Below are positions 1 through 10,911 of a stretch of DNA of 64,000 bases, one piece after another; the stretch's first letter is position 1, and the number at the start of each line of letters is the position of its first letter. Below the pieces are notes generated by a model, which saw only the letters and a list, made by a program, of their open reading frames with translations, made no database searches and was not told the DNA's origin. The position numbers and the translations under genes were made by a program. The stretch lies in contig NC_065562.1 of NCBI RefSeq assembly GCF_022605725.1, positions 5,394,001 through 5,458,000 of the forward strand, given 5' to 3'. This DNA is from Anthonomus grandis grandis (lineage: Eukaryota > Arthropoda > Insecta > Coleoptera > Curculionidae).

Positions 1-7
1 TCCTTTT

Positions 8-289
8 TTACAGGCATATTGTACTATAGGGAACCCCTGTTAAAAACGCTATTTTTTGCAAAGCACTACAATCATTTGTGAACTGAGTATCATTCCTTAG
101 ATTGTTATAGATATTTAGATAAATTTGTTCTTTTAAAACTACTCGATTTCCTCTGTAGCTTCTACTTCCCTTGCTTCTTTTTGCTTCCTCAATACTAGAA
201 AATGAACTATCAGAACTATGTAAGTCTAAATCACTGCCCAGATCACTCTTATTGTTTTTATCACAAATGTTATTGTCTTTCTTGTACAC
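8..289 (-). pseudogene. Possible transposase N-terminal exon (HTH-like), partial
   Basis: This is an open minus-strand stretch of about 93 codons that begins just after an in-frame stop and has no ATG at its upper end. A Ser/Asp/Glu-rich segment is followed by a basic patch (KRSKGSRSYRGNR) and a segment resembling a helix-turn-helix (ALQKIAFLTGVPYSTI). That order resembles the DNA-binding N-terminus of some insect DDE transposases. The frame closes at position 8 directly beside a GTAAAA splice-donor-like site, so it could be one exon continuing beyond the window. The assignment rests on resemblance only; a chance open frame is possible. Confidence 0.3.
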
Positions 290-1200
290 CCACGGTCTTC
301 ATAAGCCCGCACACACTTTCCTCTTCATTTGCCAAATTTTCCTGCCTATTTTTCCAGGGTCGAAACATTTTAAGGTCTTTAGGTATAATACCAAAACAAA
401 TCCACAAACACAAATAAAAAAACACTGTTCCTCACAGTAAAAACTGCAAAAAATTTACAGGAATACAGGCCAAATTCTAAATTCTTTACTTTCATAAACG
501 TGTAAAAAGCATAACCGGCAAAACACATCAAATAATAACCTCACATGGCCCCCCTCCCAACTATTAAAGCTGATAAACCCATCCAACAACTATTTTAAAG
601 GCGATAGACCCATCCGTAAAGATCTCTTTAAAAACACGACGAAAATAATACAAAAACGGTCCAAAAATTTATTTGGGTACGGCCCCGTAATTCTTAAATT
701 CAGTGGGATAGAGAGAGATACACAATCACTTGCACAGCCTAAGGTAGGAACCGCCAGAACGCAGGTGTTTTATCTTTGTTTAATAGACTGGCTAAAAAGA
801 GGTGACAAGTCTGTGAGTGCTGGAAGTGTTTAAAATATTTTGTAAGATGCTTGGATTTTAGTCCGCGGTCCATTTTTTGATATTATTTTCTTGTGATATT
901 ATTTTCTTTCTAAAAATTGACATTTTCGAAAGAAAAATAAAAAATAGTATAAAACATGGGGTTTTACGTATATTTAAAATGATTTCATAGATAGACAATA
1001 TAAAATTTTGCCATTTAAACATATATATCATGCAACAATAAATATGACATAGGCGCACGGACTAGTTAGTGCGGCATCTGCGACACATCAAAGATTCTAA
1101 TAGATCTCTGAACTGGACTTTAATAATCATTTAAACTATTTGGTCTTACTTCTGGTTCTGAAACTTTCTTGTGAGAATGCCTGAAGTCATTTATAATTGA
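290..1200. other. No gene recognised
   Basis: AT-rich DNA with no convincing coding frame, RNA gene or element end on either strand. Confidence 0.5.
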
Positions 1201-1461
1201 TTAACATTCTCTCTGTCTATTTGAGTACACAATCAAGCGGTCACTATGATATTTAACCTTTGCTGCTTCTATCGTCTTTCTGTATAGACTACGATATTTC
1301 TGATGATAAAGAATAATGTTTGCATTAGTTGTATACTTGCACAACTTAGCCAAAAAAACGAAGGTTTTTAGCTGAAGTTCTGAGGCCTGCTGTGACCCTA
1401 TTTTAAGCCTCTTTTTAGGAAAACACTGATTGATCTTGTCACATAGCACATGAAATAACAA
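1201..1461 (-). pseudogene. Non-LTR retrotransposon fragment (endonuclease-RT linker)
   Basis: This 86-codon minus-strand frame is rich in Lys, Arg and Tyr. It contains LYRKTIEAAKVKYHSDRL followed by a short SNRQRE motif. This pattern is typical of the linker between the endonuclease and reverse transcriptase domains of LINE ORF2 proteins, where a basic helix precedes the RT fingers. Neither neighbouring domain is present, so this is a short truncated relic. I infer the family from this motif only. Confidence 0.5.
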
Positions 1462-1549
1462 AGTAATAAAAATAAGTAAAGTATAATAATCCTAAACAAA
1501 ATAAAGTATGTTTAAAGGCAAACTGCTTATAACCAAAGAAAAAAACTTT

Positions 1550-2291
1550 TCAAATATTCAAAGTGTCCACTATTTTGTAAAATTCAGTAAATAGAATTTA
1601 GAGCATTTTGAATGTGCTCTATCATATCTTCTCTTGTTGCGGGCCGTGTTTTTCACATAATGTCCTTAATTCGTCCCCATAAGTAATATAAAACTATCAC
1701 ATTTCTCCTTAGGTCAATGGAAACATCTACTAGTATTGGCAAGGTATTTTGTAAAAAGTTAAGATATGATTCACGATTTAAATGTGCATCAATAATAAAC
1801 GGCCCAATAATTCATATTTCCCAACACTCCGGGCCAGATATTTAGACTCCACCTGTTGCCGTAATCTACTTTCCGCATCCAGTGAAGGTTTTACAAATTA
1901 ACATTACCACAAGTAGAAAAACTAGCTTTATCAGTCATAGTCTTTATCTTCATAGTCTTTATCATAATATTTGAAAGAGGATCTGAGGATTTTCGTGGCA
2001 CATTTTTCTAAGCCAATAACAACGGTCGAATCATTTGTTAAAATCATTCTCTGATAGAACTTGGTGCAAGGATATATGATAAGCATGAAGTTTAAATTCT
2101 TTCAAAAATCGGAACGCCGAATGATGACTAATTCCTAAATAAAGCGAAATTTCTCGCGTACCGTATATTTGGTACAACTTCAACGTATGAAAAAACGTAT
2201 GATGTACACTTCATATAATGCTGTAATGCTTTCGTTTAGGATATTTTACAGCATATTCACGTGCAGCAATAGAAGCATTATTATAAGTCAT
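1550..2291 (-). pseudogene. Degenerate mariner-like (DDE_3) transposase
   Basis: Read on the minus strand, an ATG at 2291 opens a typical mariner-like N-terminus (MTYNNASIAAREYA). At 1600-1700 a decayed C-terminus is visible, with LWGRIKDIM, a stop, and then KTRPATREDMIEHIQNAL. That matches the FLWGRLKDLVFK block of the transposase at 17514-18607, so the two belong to one broad family. The middle is broken by many stops and frame changes. No flanking inverted repeats were recognised. It has no coding capacity now. Confidence 0.6.
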
Positions 2292-2299
2292 TTTAACAA

Positions 2300-4398
2300 T
2301 AAAAACACCCCACAAATCAAACGAATTTGACCAAGAACAAATCTCTGCTAATTAAAAATGTCAACTTTCAAAACTAATTTATTTATAATTTCTAGATTTA
2401 ATATCTAGACTTACCTCATGTATTTGTAATGAGATTAGGATTATGATTGAATTAAATTATCTTTTCATTATAATAACTTCAAAATTTTTAGAAATTTTGT
2501 CTTAAAATATAATTTGGATTAGTCCGATTATGCCTAGATAAACTGCGAAGGGAGGTGTATATAAAAAAAGAAATAGCTATTAATGTTAAGTAACATATCC
2601 GTATTAAGCGTCAAAAATTCTTATTTCGGTAATAACTCGAAAAGATAGCCGACTGCGGTTTGCAGGTTTTTTCTAGTAAATTTAATCGACTTTTCGATTC
2701 TGCTATCAAAATTACACTGTGCTATTTAAACTTTCGTGGAAAAATCGTGAATTTTTACTTTAAACGACGCCTCCTATCAATTTTACTAAAACCTTCGTCT
2801 ATTACTAGATACAATAATTAAAAGTATGTACAATTTATTTTAAAACAAACCCAAATTGAATAAAATCGGATAAATCTTTTAAAAGTTGTAGCATTTTAAG
2901 CAATTACACTTTTACTACCTTTCCCTACTTTATGAAGGTTGGTACGCCAATGAGTTTTTGACCAAAGTGAAAACATTCCTCTAATAGTTTCTAATTATGT
3001 TATAAAAGGTACATTAAGTTCACATTTTCCCGGGAAAATAAAAATTGAATTATTGACCTAATTACGCCCCCTAGGAACATAAAAATAATTTCTAGCATTT
3101 TCTTTTGGACACTTTTATAGTGTAAAAAATCCAATGATGTCAGATTGAAATTATAATACAAAAATAAAAGGGGTTTTTCCTTGCAAAAACATCAATATTT
3201 ATAATCATTCTAAAGGAAAAGATTTTAACAGATGAATTCACTATACCTAACCTATTAGCAAGTTTCTTTATATTTTTGTTCTGTTAATTTTTCATTGTTT
3301 TTAGTATATTTTGACTATTAAAAATTACTTACTGGTGGTTTTGAACCCTGGGTGGTACCTACTTCGTATTAACATTAAGGTTTATTACCTGTCTTTTGAT
3401 GTTTACAAGACATTTGGTATTGCCTTTTAGATCTGTGGCTATAGTAACATTTAAAGTTCACTTAAAATGGCCTTGAAAATGTAGTTTAGGTTTACAATAT
3501 TAAACGACTTTTAATTAAACCTTTGTTCTAAAACGTACTGTTTTCCCGATATTAAGCTGTTTCAAGTTAAATGGACCTCTCTGTATATTTTCCATCAAAT
3601 TAGCACTCAAAAGTGTAAAGCGCTTCAATGGTATTTGGACTTCACGTTTTTAGGTTTATTTCTAATGTATTTTTATTTTAATATTTTTGGCAAAATGAAC
3701 TGTGTCTGTAGATATAATATTATTAAATAACAAATTTGATACCTTTATATAACCACTTTACGAGCTCTTTGTAATTGGTTTGAAGAACATTATTTCATTT
3801 AAAGGAAAGTGCAATATAATAAAAATCATAATAATAATAAACGTCTTTTATTTAACAAACAAATAATGAATGAATATCATACATACATTTCTATAGGGAT
3901 ATAAGGGAGGCGAAGTCTAGCCATGTGGCTACTCTTCCTTAACCTACCTCATCCCTCTAAAGTGAAAAAAAATAACCATGCAACTTATTAGCGAATAACT
4001 CTTTAAATGTACGCACATATGGTAGAAGAAGAAAGTTACTTACAGAATGATTATAACGATACACTGTGCGATACAAAAGACGTAATCTAATAGTTTTATC
4101 CAGTAGCAGGTTCAGATTTTCTTTAAAAAGTGGATAGTAGATAATTATGTTGAAATTATTTCAAAACCTAGTCCAGTTCAGTGTACAATGCTACCTGTTT
4201 ATAAATTCTTCACATATAAGATTGGTTTATTAGGCAAGTCAGATATGCTTTTCTTAGCTATTTTCCTCTTTTCCTTTTATTAAGTATTGCATCAACATGC
4301 TCATTTTAAGTGTCTTTTTGTCTTTAATATAAAAAAAAATCTTTCTTATTCTAAGTTAGTAAGTTTTTTGATTAAATAAATATATGTTTTCTACCTAG
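2300..4398. other. Probable Top2 intron, no gene recognised
   Basis: About 2.1 kb of AT-rich DNA upstream of the first visible Top2 exon. Because that exon opens at a 3' splice site, this stretch should be intronic or contain an exon I could not see. No coding frame or complete element is apparent. Confidence 0.4.
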
Positions 4399-4543
4399 GA
4401 AGAAGACGAATTTGATCTTCTAACTAAGGATACGAGTCCTCTCAAAGACAGGGTGATAAAGAAGACGAAATCCGCCGGAAAGTTGACGAAGGAAAAATCA
4501 GATGGAAAACTGAAGCAGACAACAATTAATTTTGCAAAGAAAG
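4399..4543 (+). CDS. Top2: DNA topoisomerase II, C-terminal-tail exon (1 of 3 visible)
   Basis: The exon is bounded by a TTCTACCTAG acceptor and an AAAG|GTAATG donor. It reads in phase 0 for 48 codons plus one base: an acidic start (EEDEFDLLTKD), a Lys-rich stretch, then KQTTINFAKK. Animal topoisomerase II tails have the same composition, including a QTT(L/I)xF motif before a basic patch. The enzyme passes one DNA duplex through another in the nucleus; this variable tail lies after the catalytic core and carries nuclear localisation and chromatin-contact signals. The spare base completes a Glu codon with the exon at 9807. The catalytic exons must lie left of the window. Base composition is clearly richer in GC than the surroundings. 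Confidence 0.72.
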
Positions 4544-4997
4544 GTAATGTTTAAAGAATCCGTCATACACATTAAAATAAATTAATTTTATTGAAAGAAA
4601 TATTGCATACTTTTAGCCTCACAAAAAGTTAAAAATCCTCTATATACAGTGTGAGTCTCTTAGGTTCAGTAGTTCATATACTTTTTTTGCTCAAAAAAAT
4701 CCTCAGATCTGTCGTTTATTATTTTTAGTTGCCTTCTTTTTGGTTGAAAACAAAGTTATATAGTGTGTCTCGAAAATAAGATTCAGACGTCATCGACGAT
4801 TTTGTTTAAATAGTAACCCTACTATTTAATTTCCTATTTTTAAAGGGCGTATCAAATTATACATAGCTGCAAATTTTCAAGTTAATATGATTAACCGTTT
4901 TCAAGAAGAATTAAAATTCATATATATATTTTTTTATTTATTACTAATTATAAAATCCGTTTTACTCAAAAAGTTTTTTAACAAATTTAATGTTTAA

Positions 4998-6740
4998 CCT
5001 CTTACCGTATCGTGGGTCATATATGGCACAATTACTGTTCCTTAATACAAAGTATTTATGCATGATATTTTCATATATAGCACAAATTTCATATAACCGG
5101 TCATGTGACGCCATCTCAATACAGCAAGTTGAACTTTTATGAAATTTTGCAAATGGGCGTTGTATTGCCAGGTGCTTCTAAGAATAGTGAAATTTGATTG
5201 TGCCATATATGCCACAATATACAGTTTTATGCAAAATTGTCATGGACATCTATGGCACAACATGCTTTCTGAACTAGGTATTATTTTATTTTTTCTGGTA
5301 TTTTAGAAAAATGGATCTGAAAAACTTTTTCTATGGCCAAAAAAATTTGTGGTTATGAATATAGCTGATGGTAGTGAAGGCGAAGGACTATCAGATGATA
5401 TTCCTTCGATTATATTAACCCCAGAGTCAGACTCTGAAGATGATACAATAGAAAATAATGAATCAAAAATGATTATCCCAGAAACAGATTCAAAAAGCGG
5501 TTCAGACAGTGAAGATTACATTTCCTTGAATGAATTATGGCGTAGTCTAACAAAGAATAGAGGTAAAAATCAAGCGCGTTCGTCCATAAAACAATATAAT
5601 CTGTAAAAACCCCACAAATGGGGATATAAGGCGTTTGTTTTTAGTGGAGCCAGCGGCTTTTTCTACGATTATGAATTTTTTGCCGAAAAACTAATATTTT
5701 ACGTGATGGTTTTCCTGATCTGGGGGTGAGTTCAAACGTGGTTCTGCGGCTAACACAAACAGTACCCAGACATATAAATCATAAGATATTTTTCGATAAT
5801 TGGTTCAATAGCGTTCCATTGCAAATTTATCTTACAAAACAGGGTCTGTTACCACTAGGAACAGTTAGAATAAATAAAGTGCCAAACAGCAATATGCCAA
5901 AAGAGTCTGAACTAAAAAAGAACGGCCTAGGAGCTATGGTAGAGAAAGTTGCTACAATTGATGGTACCAAAATATCTGTTGTTGTATGGTATGGCAACAA
6001 ATTAGTAAATATTTTATCAACATATGCTGGAAGTATGCCAACAGTCAAGGTGAAACGATTTTCAAAAAAGGGTAAGACACATATCCAAGAGCTGTAACGA
6101 TCTACAATCAGTATATGGGAGGTGTCGACCTCCTGGATTCGATGCTAGATTACTATAGCAATATTACTATATATTACTATATCAAACTCAGATCCAAGAA
6201 ATGGTGCATGCGTATATTCATTCATATTATTGATTAAATGACTGTCAATGCATGGATTCTTTGGAGAAGAGGTGGCAATGAGCATAATTTAGCTTTGGCA
6301 GATTTCAAAATGGCAGTAGCAGAGTGTTTGTGCAAAGTTAATAAGGCTGGTTCTACTAGAAAGTGGGGTCGTCCAAGTGGAGCTATGGAAAGTTTGCAAA
6401 ACAAAAGAAGGGGTCCAGCAACCGATTTTCCAATACAAAATGTTAGAACAGATAGATATGAACAACTTCCATTATGGTGTAATAAAAGGCAAAGATGCAA
6501 ATATCACTGTGGCGCAAAAAGCTTCATAAAATGCGAGAAATGTAATGTTTTTCCCTGTTTAAACAAAGATAGGAACTATTTTTACAAGTTTCACATTGAA
6601 TAAATTTTATTATAAAATAATAAAGGTATTTTTTACAGTTTTTAAATGTTGTTTGAATGCGTAATGTGCCATATATCAACAAAAAAAACAAGAATAAATA
6701 GAAAAAACTATTGAAAAAGATTTTTTTTAAATCTTTTTAA
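4998..6740 (+). mobile_element. piggyBac-like element relic 1
   Basis: A TTAA at 4994-4997 is followed by CCTCTTACCGTATCG, a plausible piggyBac-type tip. Repeated copies of a GCCATATATGGCACA-like motif occur just inside the left end and again near 6665. The broken transposase occupies 5355-6603. The right end is not defined: I found no mirror of the left tip next to a TTAA, so 6740 is an estimate. The element lies in a Top2 intron. Confidence 0.5.
5355..6603 (+). pseudogene. piggyBac-like (PGBD) transposase, internally deleted
   Basis: The N-terminus is acidic (SDSEDDT...SGSDSEDY). It jumps directly to the RSSIKQYN block just upstream of KPHKWGYKAFVFSG, so the central region carrying the first catalytic Asp of the family is deleted. 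The second Asp is seen in FFDNWFNSVP and the third in MGGVDLLDS, which is now out of frame. The tail (6240-6603) is in one frame with a Cys-rich zinc-binding end (CKYHCGAKSFIKCEKCNVFPC). Stops near 5604, 6095 and 6236 and frame changes disable it. It has the domain order of cut-and-paste TTAA transposases but cannot be active. Confidence 0.85.
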
Positions 6741-6832
6741 CGATTTATGTAGAAATTTATTTACGGTGTGTCCCAAAATTTAAATACGTATGGTAATGTT
6801 ATCGATGATTATTTTACAATGGCTTTCATTGC

Positions 6833-7480
6833 TTATTTCTTAAGAGCATATTGATGAAAGCGTTTTAGTAAACTTGTACCTTTTACCAGTTTTCCATTGA
6901 CCAACCTAACTAGATCTCTTTTCTTGTTCACCGATTTTATGGTTTTAAAATTTTCTTTAAGCTGTTTAATTATGACTTCCCCAAAAAGCAATTTTCGCTT
7001 AACCTCTTGTCATATCTCGTGAATCTTTCAAAGGTGTCTTTGTTGACCTCTGTATTTGGACTATAATTTGATTTACACGTTATCTTTTCTTGTGCCCTTG
7101 CGTATCTTTTTTTATATTTTTCTACTTTTTTTCTTAGCTCCTTCACTTTTTTTTGTAATTCTCTGTTTTCTGTTTTAAGCTTCTTTCGATTTTTTCGGGC
7201 TACAGCTTTACCAGTTACATTTTGTCTACTTGGAGTAGACTGCTGACGAGCTTCTTATGAACCAATTCTAACGGCCTTGGAATTAAAGAGGGAGTTGCGG
7301 GTGGAGTAAACTGCCAATTCTTTTTGATAATGTGCATTTTCCCTTTTTCTTAATCTTGATCTTCCAGCCCGTTCTTTCCAATCTTTGCGAACGGTTTTTT
7401 TTTGTCTCTACTACTTAATTGGGAAATCGTTTTAATTTTTCCACATTCTTTTCTTTTTTGATATCTCTTTTTTTTTGTTT
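6833..7480 (-). pseudogene. Relic of a coiled-coil, repeat-associated protein family
   Basis: Read on the minus strand, a basic segment (GRSRLRKREN) is followed by a Lys/Glu coiled coil around 7100-7200 (KTENRELQKKVKELRKKVEK), the motif SPNTEVNKD, and near 6900 VRLVNGKLVKGTSLLKRFHQY before a stop at 6833. The same architecture is shared with the relic at 15616-16741, which keeps a different part. I know this type as an abundant uncharacterised protein in arthropod genomes but cannot name a function. Several stops and frame shifts break it. Confidence 0.5.
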
Positions 7481-7522
7481 ATATTCTTCATATTTGCCCG
7501 CATCTGCTTTTATTCTCAATAT

Positions 7523-8682
7523 AGGAACCTATGTCCGGAAATGTGTCACTACAGCCCTAAGACGCGTTTAAATTTAGAAAAAATATTAATTACCTAAATA
7601 GGATCTGATGCATTTATTTTTACCTTTTGTATATGATACCATCACAACAATTGTTCAAAATGTCTTCCTCCAACCTCAATACACCGATTTAAACGCCGCA
7701 CATGATTTCGGCGGACTACACTAAAAATTTGATCCTCGTTTTGAATGATTTCAAATGCTGCTGTTATTCGTCCAATTAAGTCTAGCTCTGATTGTACTGG
7801 AGTTTCGTAGACTAAAGACTTTACATGTCCCCACAAGAAAAAATCGAGCGACGTTAAATCGGGTTAATAACCTTAAACGTTAAACTACATTAGTTAAACT
7901 AACGTTTAGTGGAACATTTTCAAGGAGTTCTGGGAGAACTTCCTCCAAGAAACGCAGATTAATAGGTCCTGTTAACCGTTCCGGTAGAAGATATGGCCCA
8001 ATTAAAAAATAATCAACAATGCCTGCCCATACGTTGACAGACCAACAATTCTGATGTTTTCTTGAAAAAATTGCAGAAGGATTTTCTTCGTCCCAAACAT
8101 GGCTATCTCTACTATTAAAAATACCGTCTCTTGTGAAAGAAGCTTCATCGGTTCACAAAACATCGTAAAAAATTTGGTTGTGCAATGATGTGATCCAGAA
8201 GCCATCGACAAAATTGAACTCTAGGATGATAATCAGCTGCAGTCATACCTTGAACTTTCTGGAAGTGGTAAGGATGGAGTTGTTGCTAGTGTAGTACCCG
8301 CCAGACAGAAGCGTTACTCGTATTCATATTCTTAGCGACGTCACGTGTGCTATTTGATGGTTCATCGGCAACTCGCTGAAGCACCTCTTCTTCAAATTTG
8401 ACCGTTCTTACGGTTCGAGCAACACCAGTATCATGCATCTTGGTCTTAAACTTGCCTGTCTCAGCGAGCCGCCGATGAACCGCAATAAACTTTTTGTATC
8501 CAGGATGCTGTCGTTCGGGATAACCTTCATGATACAACCGCGATGCTGCTCGTGTATTGCAGTTTGTTGCTCCGTATGCCAAATGCATATCCGCCAATTC
8601 TTGATTGGTAAAGTTTTCCATTAGCAATAAATGTCTTAGGGCCGTAGTGGCGTAGTGACGCGTTTCCGGACATGGGTTCCTA
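7523..8682 (-). mobile_element. Mariner-like element with ~48-bp terminal inverted repeats
   Basis: The left end (7521-7560) reads ATAGGAACCTATGTCCGGAA, then a GTGTCACTAC block and AGCCCTAAG. The right end (8635-8684) is its inverse, with TCCGGACATGGGTTCCTAT at the tip. TA dinucleotides flank both ends, as expected for Tc1/mariner insertion. The total is about 1.16 kb, right for a single-gene mariner. The transposase remnant lies inside on the minus strand. It sits in a Top2 intron. Confidence 0.75.
7642..8621 (-). pseudogene. Mariner-like (DDE_3) transposase
   Basis: An ATG at 8621 starts MENFTNQELADMHLAYG, an HTH region of the insect mariner-like type. One frame runs for about 110 codons to about 8286. 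The middle (7850-8280) is shifted: the first catalytic block (WDEENPSAIF and the sequence before it) and VNVWAGI are readable in different frames. The C-terminus (7642-7836) has MWGHVKSLVYETPVQSELDL and ends ...HFEQLL. At least two frameshifts and a stop separate these blocks. It fills the element from repeat to repeat. Confidence 0.75.
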
Positions 8683-8764
8683 TACTCAAATGGATTCTTC
8701 TGTTGCAACCCCCAGAAGTTTGATCCCATAGTTCTGAAACACCCTGTATACATTTAATATTGTA

Positions 8765-9470
8765 AGGGCCTAAAATATTACAAATATCATCTCTATGTAG
8801 ACGACACTCAAATCTACATATTCTTTAAACCGGGCTTGGTGGCAACTATTATTGATCAAGTTAACAGCGATTTAAATATGCTTCTAAAAGCCTCAGATGA
8901 TCTTTAAATTATCTATTAAAAATAAATCCTGATAAATAAATCTACAGCTATTCTTTATTGCAATGAAACTGCGAGATATCAACTACAGAATATTATAGAA
9001 CACAAAAAACTCTTGGTACAAATATATCATTTAAAGATTCTGTAAAAAAACTAGGCCTAACTATTGTTTGTAAATTAAAATTTATATACATTATAAAACG
9101 GATCGTATGCTTGTAGTACCATAGTACCCTATGCTTAAAAAGAGTCTATTCAATGCTTAAACTTATTTACTTCCATAGATACTATTTGTTCCAGGAAACC
9201 AACGCGAACAAAAGCATCACAACGCGCTTTGTGATGCTTTAGTGTTCAAATCTCACATCAATTTTTCAGATCCTGTATATGAACCTTTTTTGGAATAATC
9301 TGTTCATAGAATTGAAGCATTCAAAAAATCATTTGTCTATCAAATTGCCTTTCATATAAATAAGTACAAAGTTTTGTACAAAAATTTCTCCTTGTCAGTT
9401 TCTAATTTAAAAAAAAAAGAATTAAAGATGTGTTGCTTCTAAACGCCTCAAGTATATCCCGCTGAACCCC
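8765..9470 (+). pseudogene. LINE reverse transcriptase C-terminal fragment (Jockey/CR1-like)
   Basis: The start encodes YHLYVDDTQIY, matching the YADDTQ(L/I)Y catalytic motif of Jockey/CR1-type reverse transcriptases. INxDLxxLxxxS-type spacing follows, and near 9250 HINFSDPVYEPF, a thumb/C-terminal landmark (H(L/I)xxxDxVYGP). Frames change several times and stops are frequent. The 5' part is absent, as in typical 5'-truncated LINE insertions. A pyrimidine-rich stretch follows at 9475-9600. Confidence 0.6.
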
Positions 9471-9806
9471 GCTTATGTTTTTTTTCTCTCTCGCTTTCCC
9501 TTTACACTCTCTTTCACACCTTAAATTCTCTCTTGTCTTTTCTGCTCCTCTTTTTGTTCAAAATTCTTTATTCATAAAAAAATTTTTTAGTCAAGCCCTA
9601 CTTTTGTTATCAGATTTTACAAAAATAGTAATATTTGTAGTTACACTTCCTAAGCTCTAGCAGGGGCTTCGTCCGAACAAATTGATGTAGCCTTTTATTT
9701 CATTTTAGATTGTTAAGGTGAAATGTATCATTCTAATCTTTTGATATGAAATAAATAAACCGTTTATTTTTATTATTATTATCAAAGTGTTTATTACTTT
9801 CAATAG

Positions 9807-9982
9807 AAAGCAAAAAAGAAGGACCAAAAAGATCTCCCAAGAAGAAGAAGATCAAACTCACTGAAGATTCTGATGATGAAAGGGTCCGAGGCTCGGATGA
9901 TGACTTTGTTACAAATGAAAACGATGTGCGCTCGGACTCGCCATCGCCTATAAGAAAGAATGCCCGTAGGGCGGCCACGAAG
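9807..9982 (+). CDS. Top2: DNA topoisomerase II, C-terminal-tail exon (2 of 3 visible)
   Basis: The exon lies between a TTTCAATAG acceptor and an ACGAAG|GTAAGA donor. With the carried base it gives 59 codons with no stop. The sequence alternates basic (KKEGPKRSPKKKKIKL, a likely nuclear localisation signal) and acidic Ser-rich stretches (TEDSDDE, GSDDDFVTNEND), then SDSPSPIRKNARRAATK. Ser residues next to Asp/Glu look like casein kinase 2 sites, known in topoisomerase II tails. An RRAATK motif occurs in vertebrate TOP2 tails too. The preceding intron is 5.3 kb and the following one 13.7 kb, both crowded with transposons. Confidence 0.72.
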
Positions 9983-10321
9983 GTAAGAAAATGTTTATTA
10001 CTAAGGATGGAATGTTTCAATTTATGCTAAAATGTATACAGATTTGAGTAAACTTAGTTGTGGACAAAGATAAAACTATTCAAATTCCTTTCTTGCTATT
10101 GCTTAATATTCTTATTCTTTTTATTAAAGAGAACCAACATTTTCACGTAAAAACTGCCCTCGTCTTATTTCGATAGGAGGCTGGGTTTTCGAAAAAACAA
10201 TTAACATTTTTATGTAAATGTATGTAACAACAAAAATGTTTCATCCATTTTCTCAAAGAGACCAGATACGACATAAACAAACGAAGAAAACAACTTAGTC
10301 ACGGTCTCACAAACATTTATT

Positions 10322-10364
10322 ATCGACGACTCGTGTTTCGCTTTATTAAAGCATCATCAGGTCT
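10322..10364 (-). ncRNA. Hammerhead-ribozyme-like motif, probably Penelope-like terminus
   Basis: The minus strand reads CTGATGA, then a hairpin GCTTT-AAT-AAAGC, then GAAAC, ACGA and GTC. These are the three conserved pieces of a hammerhead in the correct order: core, stem II, GAAA with a two-base-pair stem III, and a GUC cleavage triplet. The bases before the core (GAC) can pair with GTC after the cleavage site as a short stem I. One extra U between the core and stem II departs from the consensus. Minimal hammerheads of this form are known from Penelope-like retroelement terminal repeats, and the surrounding sequence looks like one. No reverse transcriptase is seen nearby. Confidence 0.45.
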
Positions 10365-10524
10365 AAAACTATACAAAAACATGCCGTTAAAATGAAAATA
10401 AGGGTAAAAAAGCTTAAAATTACCTAAAACACCAAAATTCACATCACATTTTACACACAATTAAAAGTAAGGTTAGGAAAACAATAACAGATCAAATAGA
10501 AACTTAAAATAAAATAAAAGAAAA

Positions 10525-10600
10525 TTGTTGCTGTTGGGAATCGAACCAATGACCCCTAACGTGTGAGACATACTCGCTACCAACTGGTCTATTAATCCTT
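10525..10600 (-). repeat. tRNA-like A/B-box sequence (SINE or tRNA relic)
   Basis: The minus strand contains GGTTCGATTCC (10537-10547), a perfect B box, and TAGACCAGTTGG (10580-10591), a near-perfect A box, about 33 bases apart as in a tRNA gene. The T stem has mismatches and the anticodon stem pairs poorly, so it does not fold as a good tRNA. It is best read as a tRNA-derived RNA polymerase III promoter of a SINE or a decayed tRNA copy. It lies about 170 bp from the hammerhead-like motif and may belong to the same repeat. Confidence 0.45.
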
Positions 10601-10911
10601 GTTACTCAGATATAATTTTGGTTCATATATATAGCAACTTTGGTGGTGGTGTTTAAAATAAATTCGAGAAGGGTTGGAATACTTTATTCCACAAGGTTGG
10701 CAGTTTGTTAGACGCTTTCTGTGAAGATCGCGCAAGACTTCCTTTAGATTAATTCCAGGTTGTCAAGTCTCAAACATTAACGAAATTTATGTGAGAAGTT
10801 TTTTAGGAGCTTGTGGGCAAAGCAAACCAAAAGTATATTATAATTTAGAAAATGTGTTACCTTTTTTCCCATCCTAGAACAATTTTTAAGAACTACATCA
10901 AGAGCAACATA

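Noticed and set aside
8040..8211. Minus-strand frame MSMASGSHHCTT...
   Set aside because: Out-of-frame reading of the mariner transposase middle; the family motifs are in another frame.
9733..10020. 95-codon minus-strand frame over Top2 exon 2
   Set aside because: Antisense shadow of the Ser/Glu/Lys-rich exon; the plus strand has splice sites and phase continuity.
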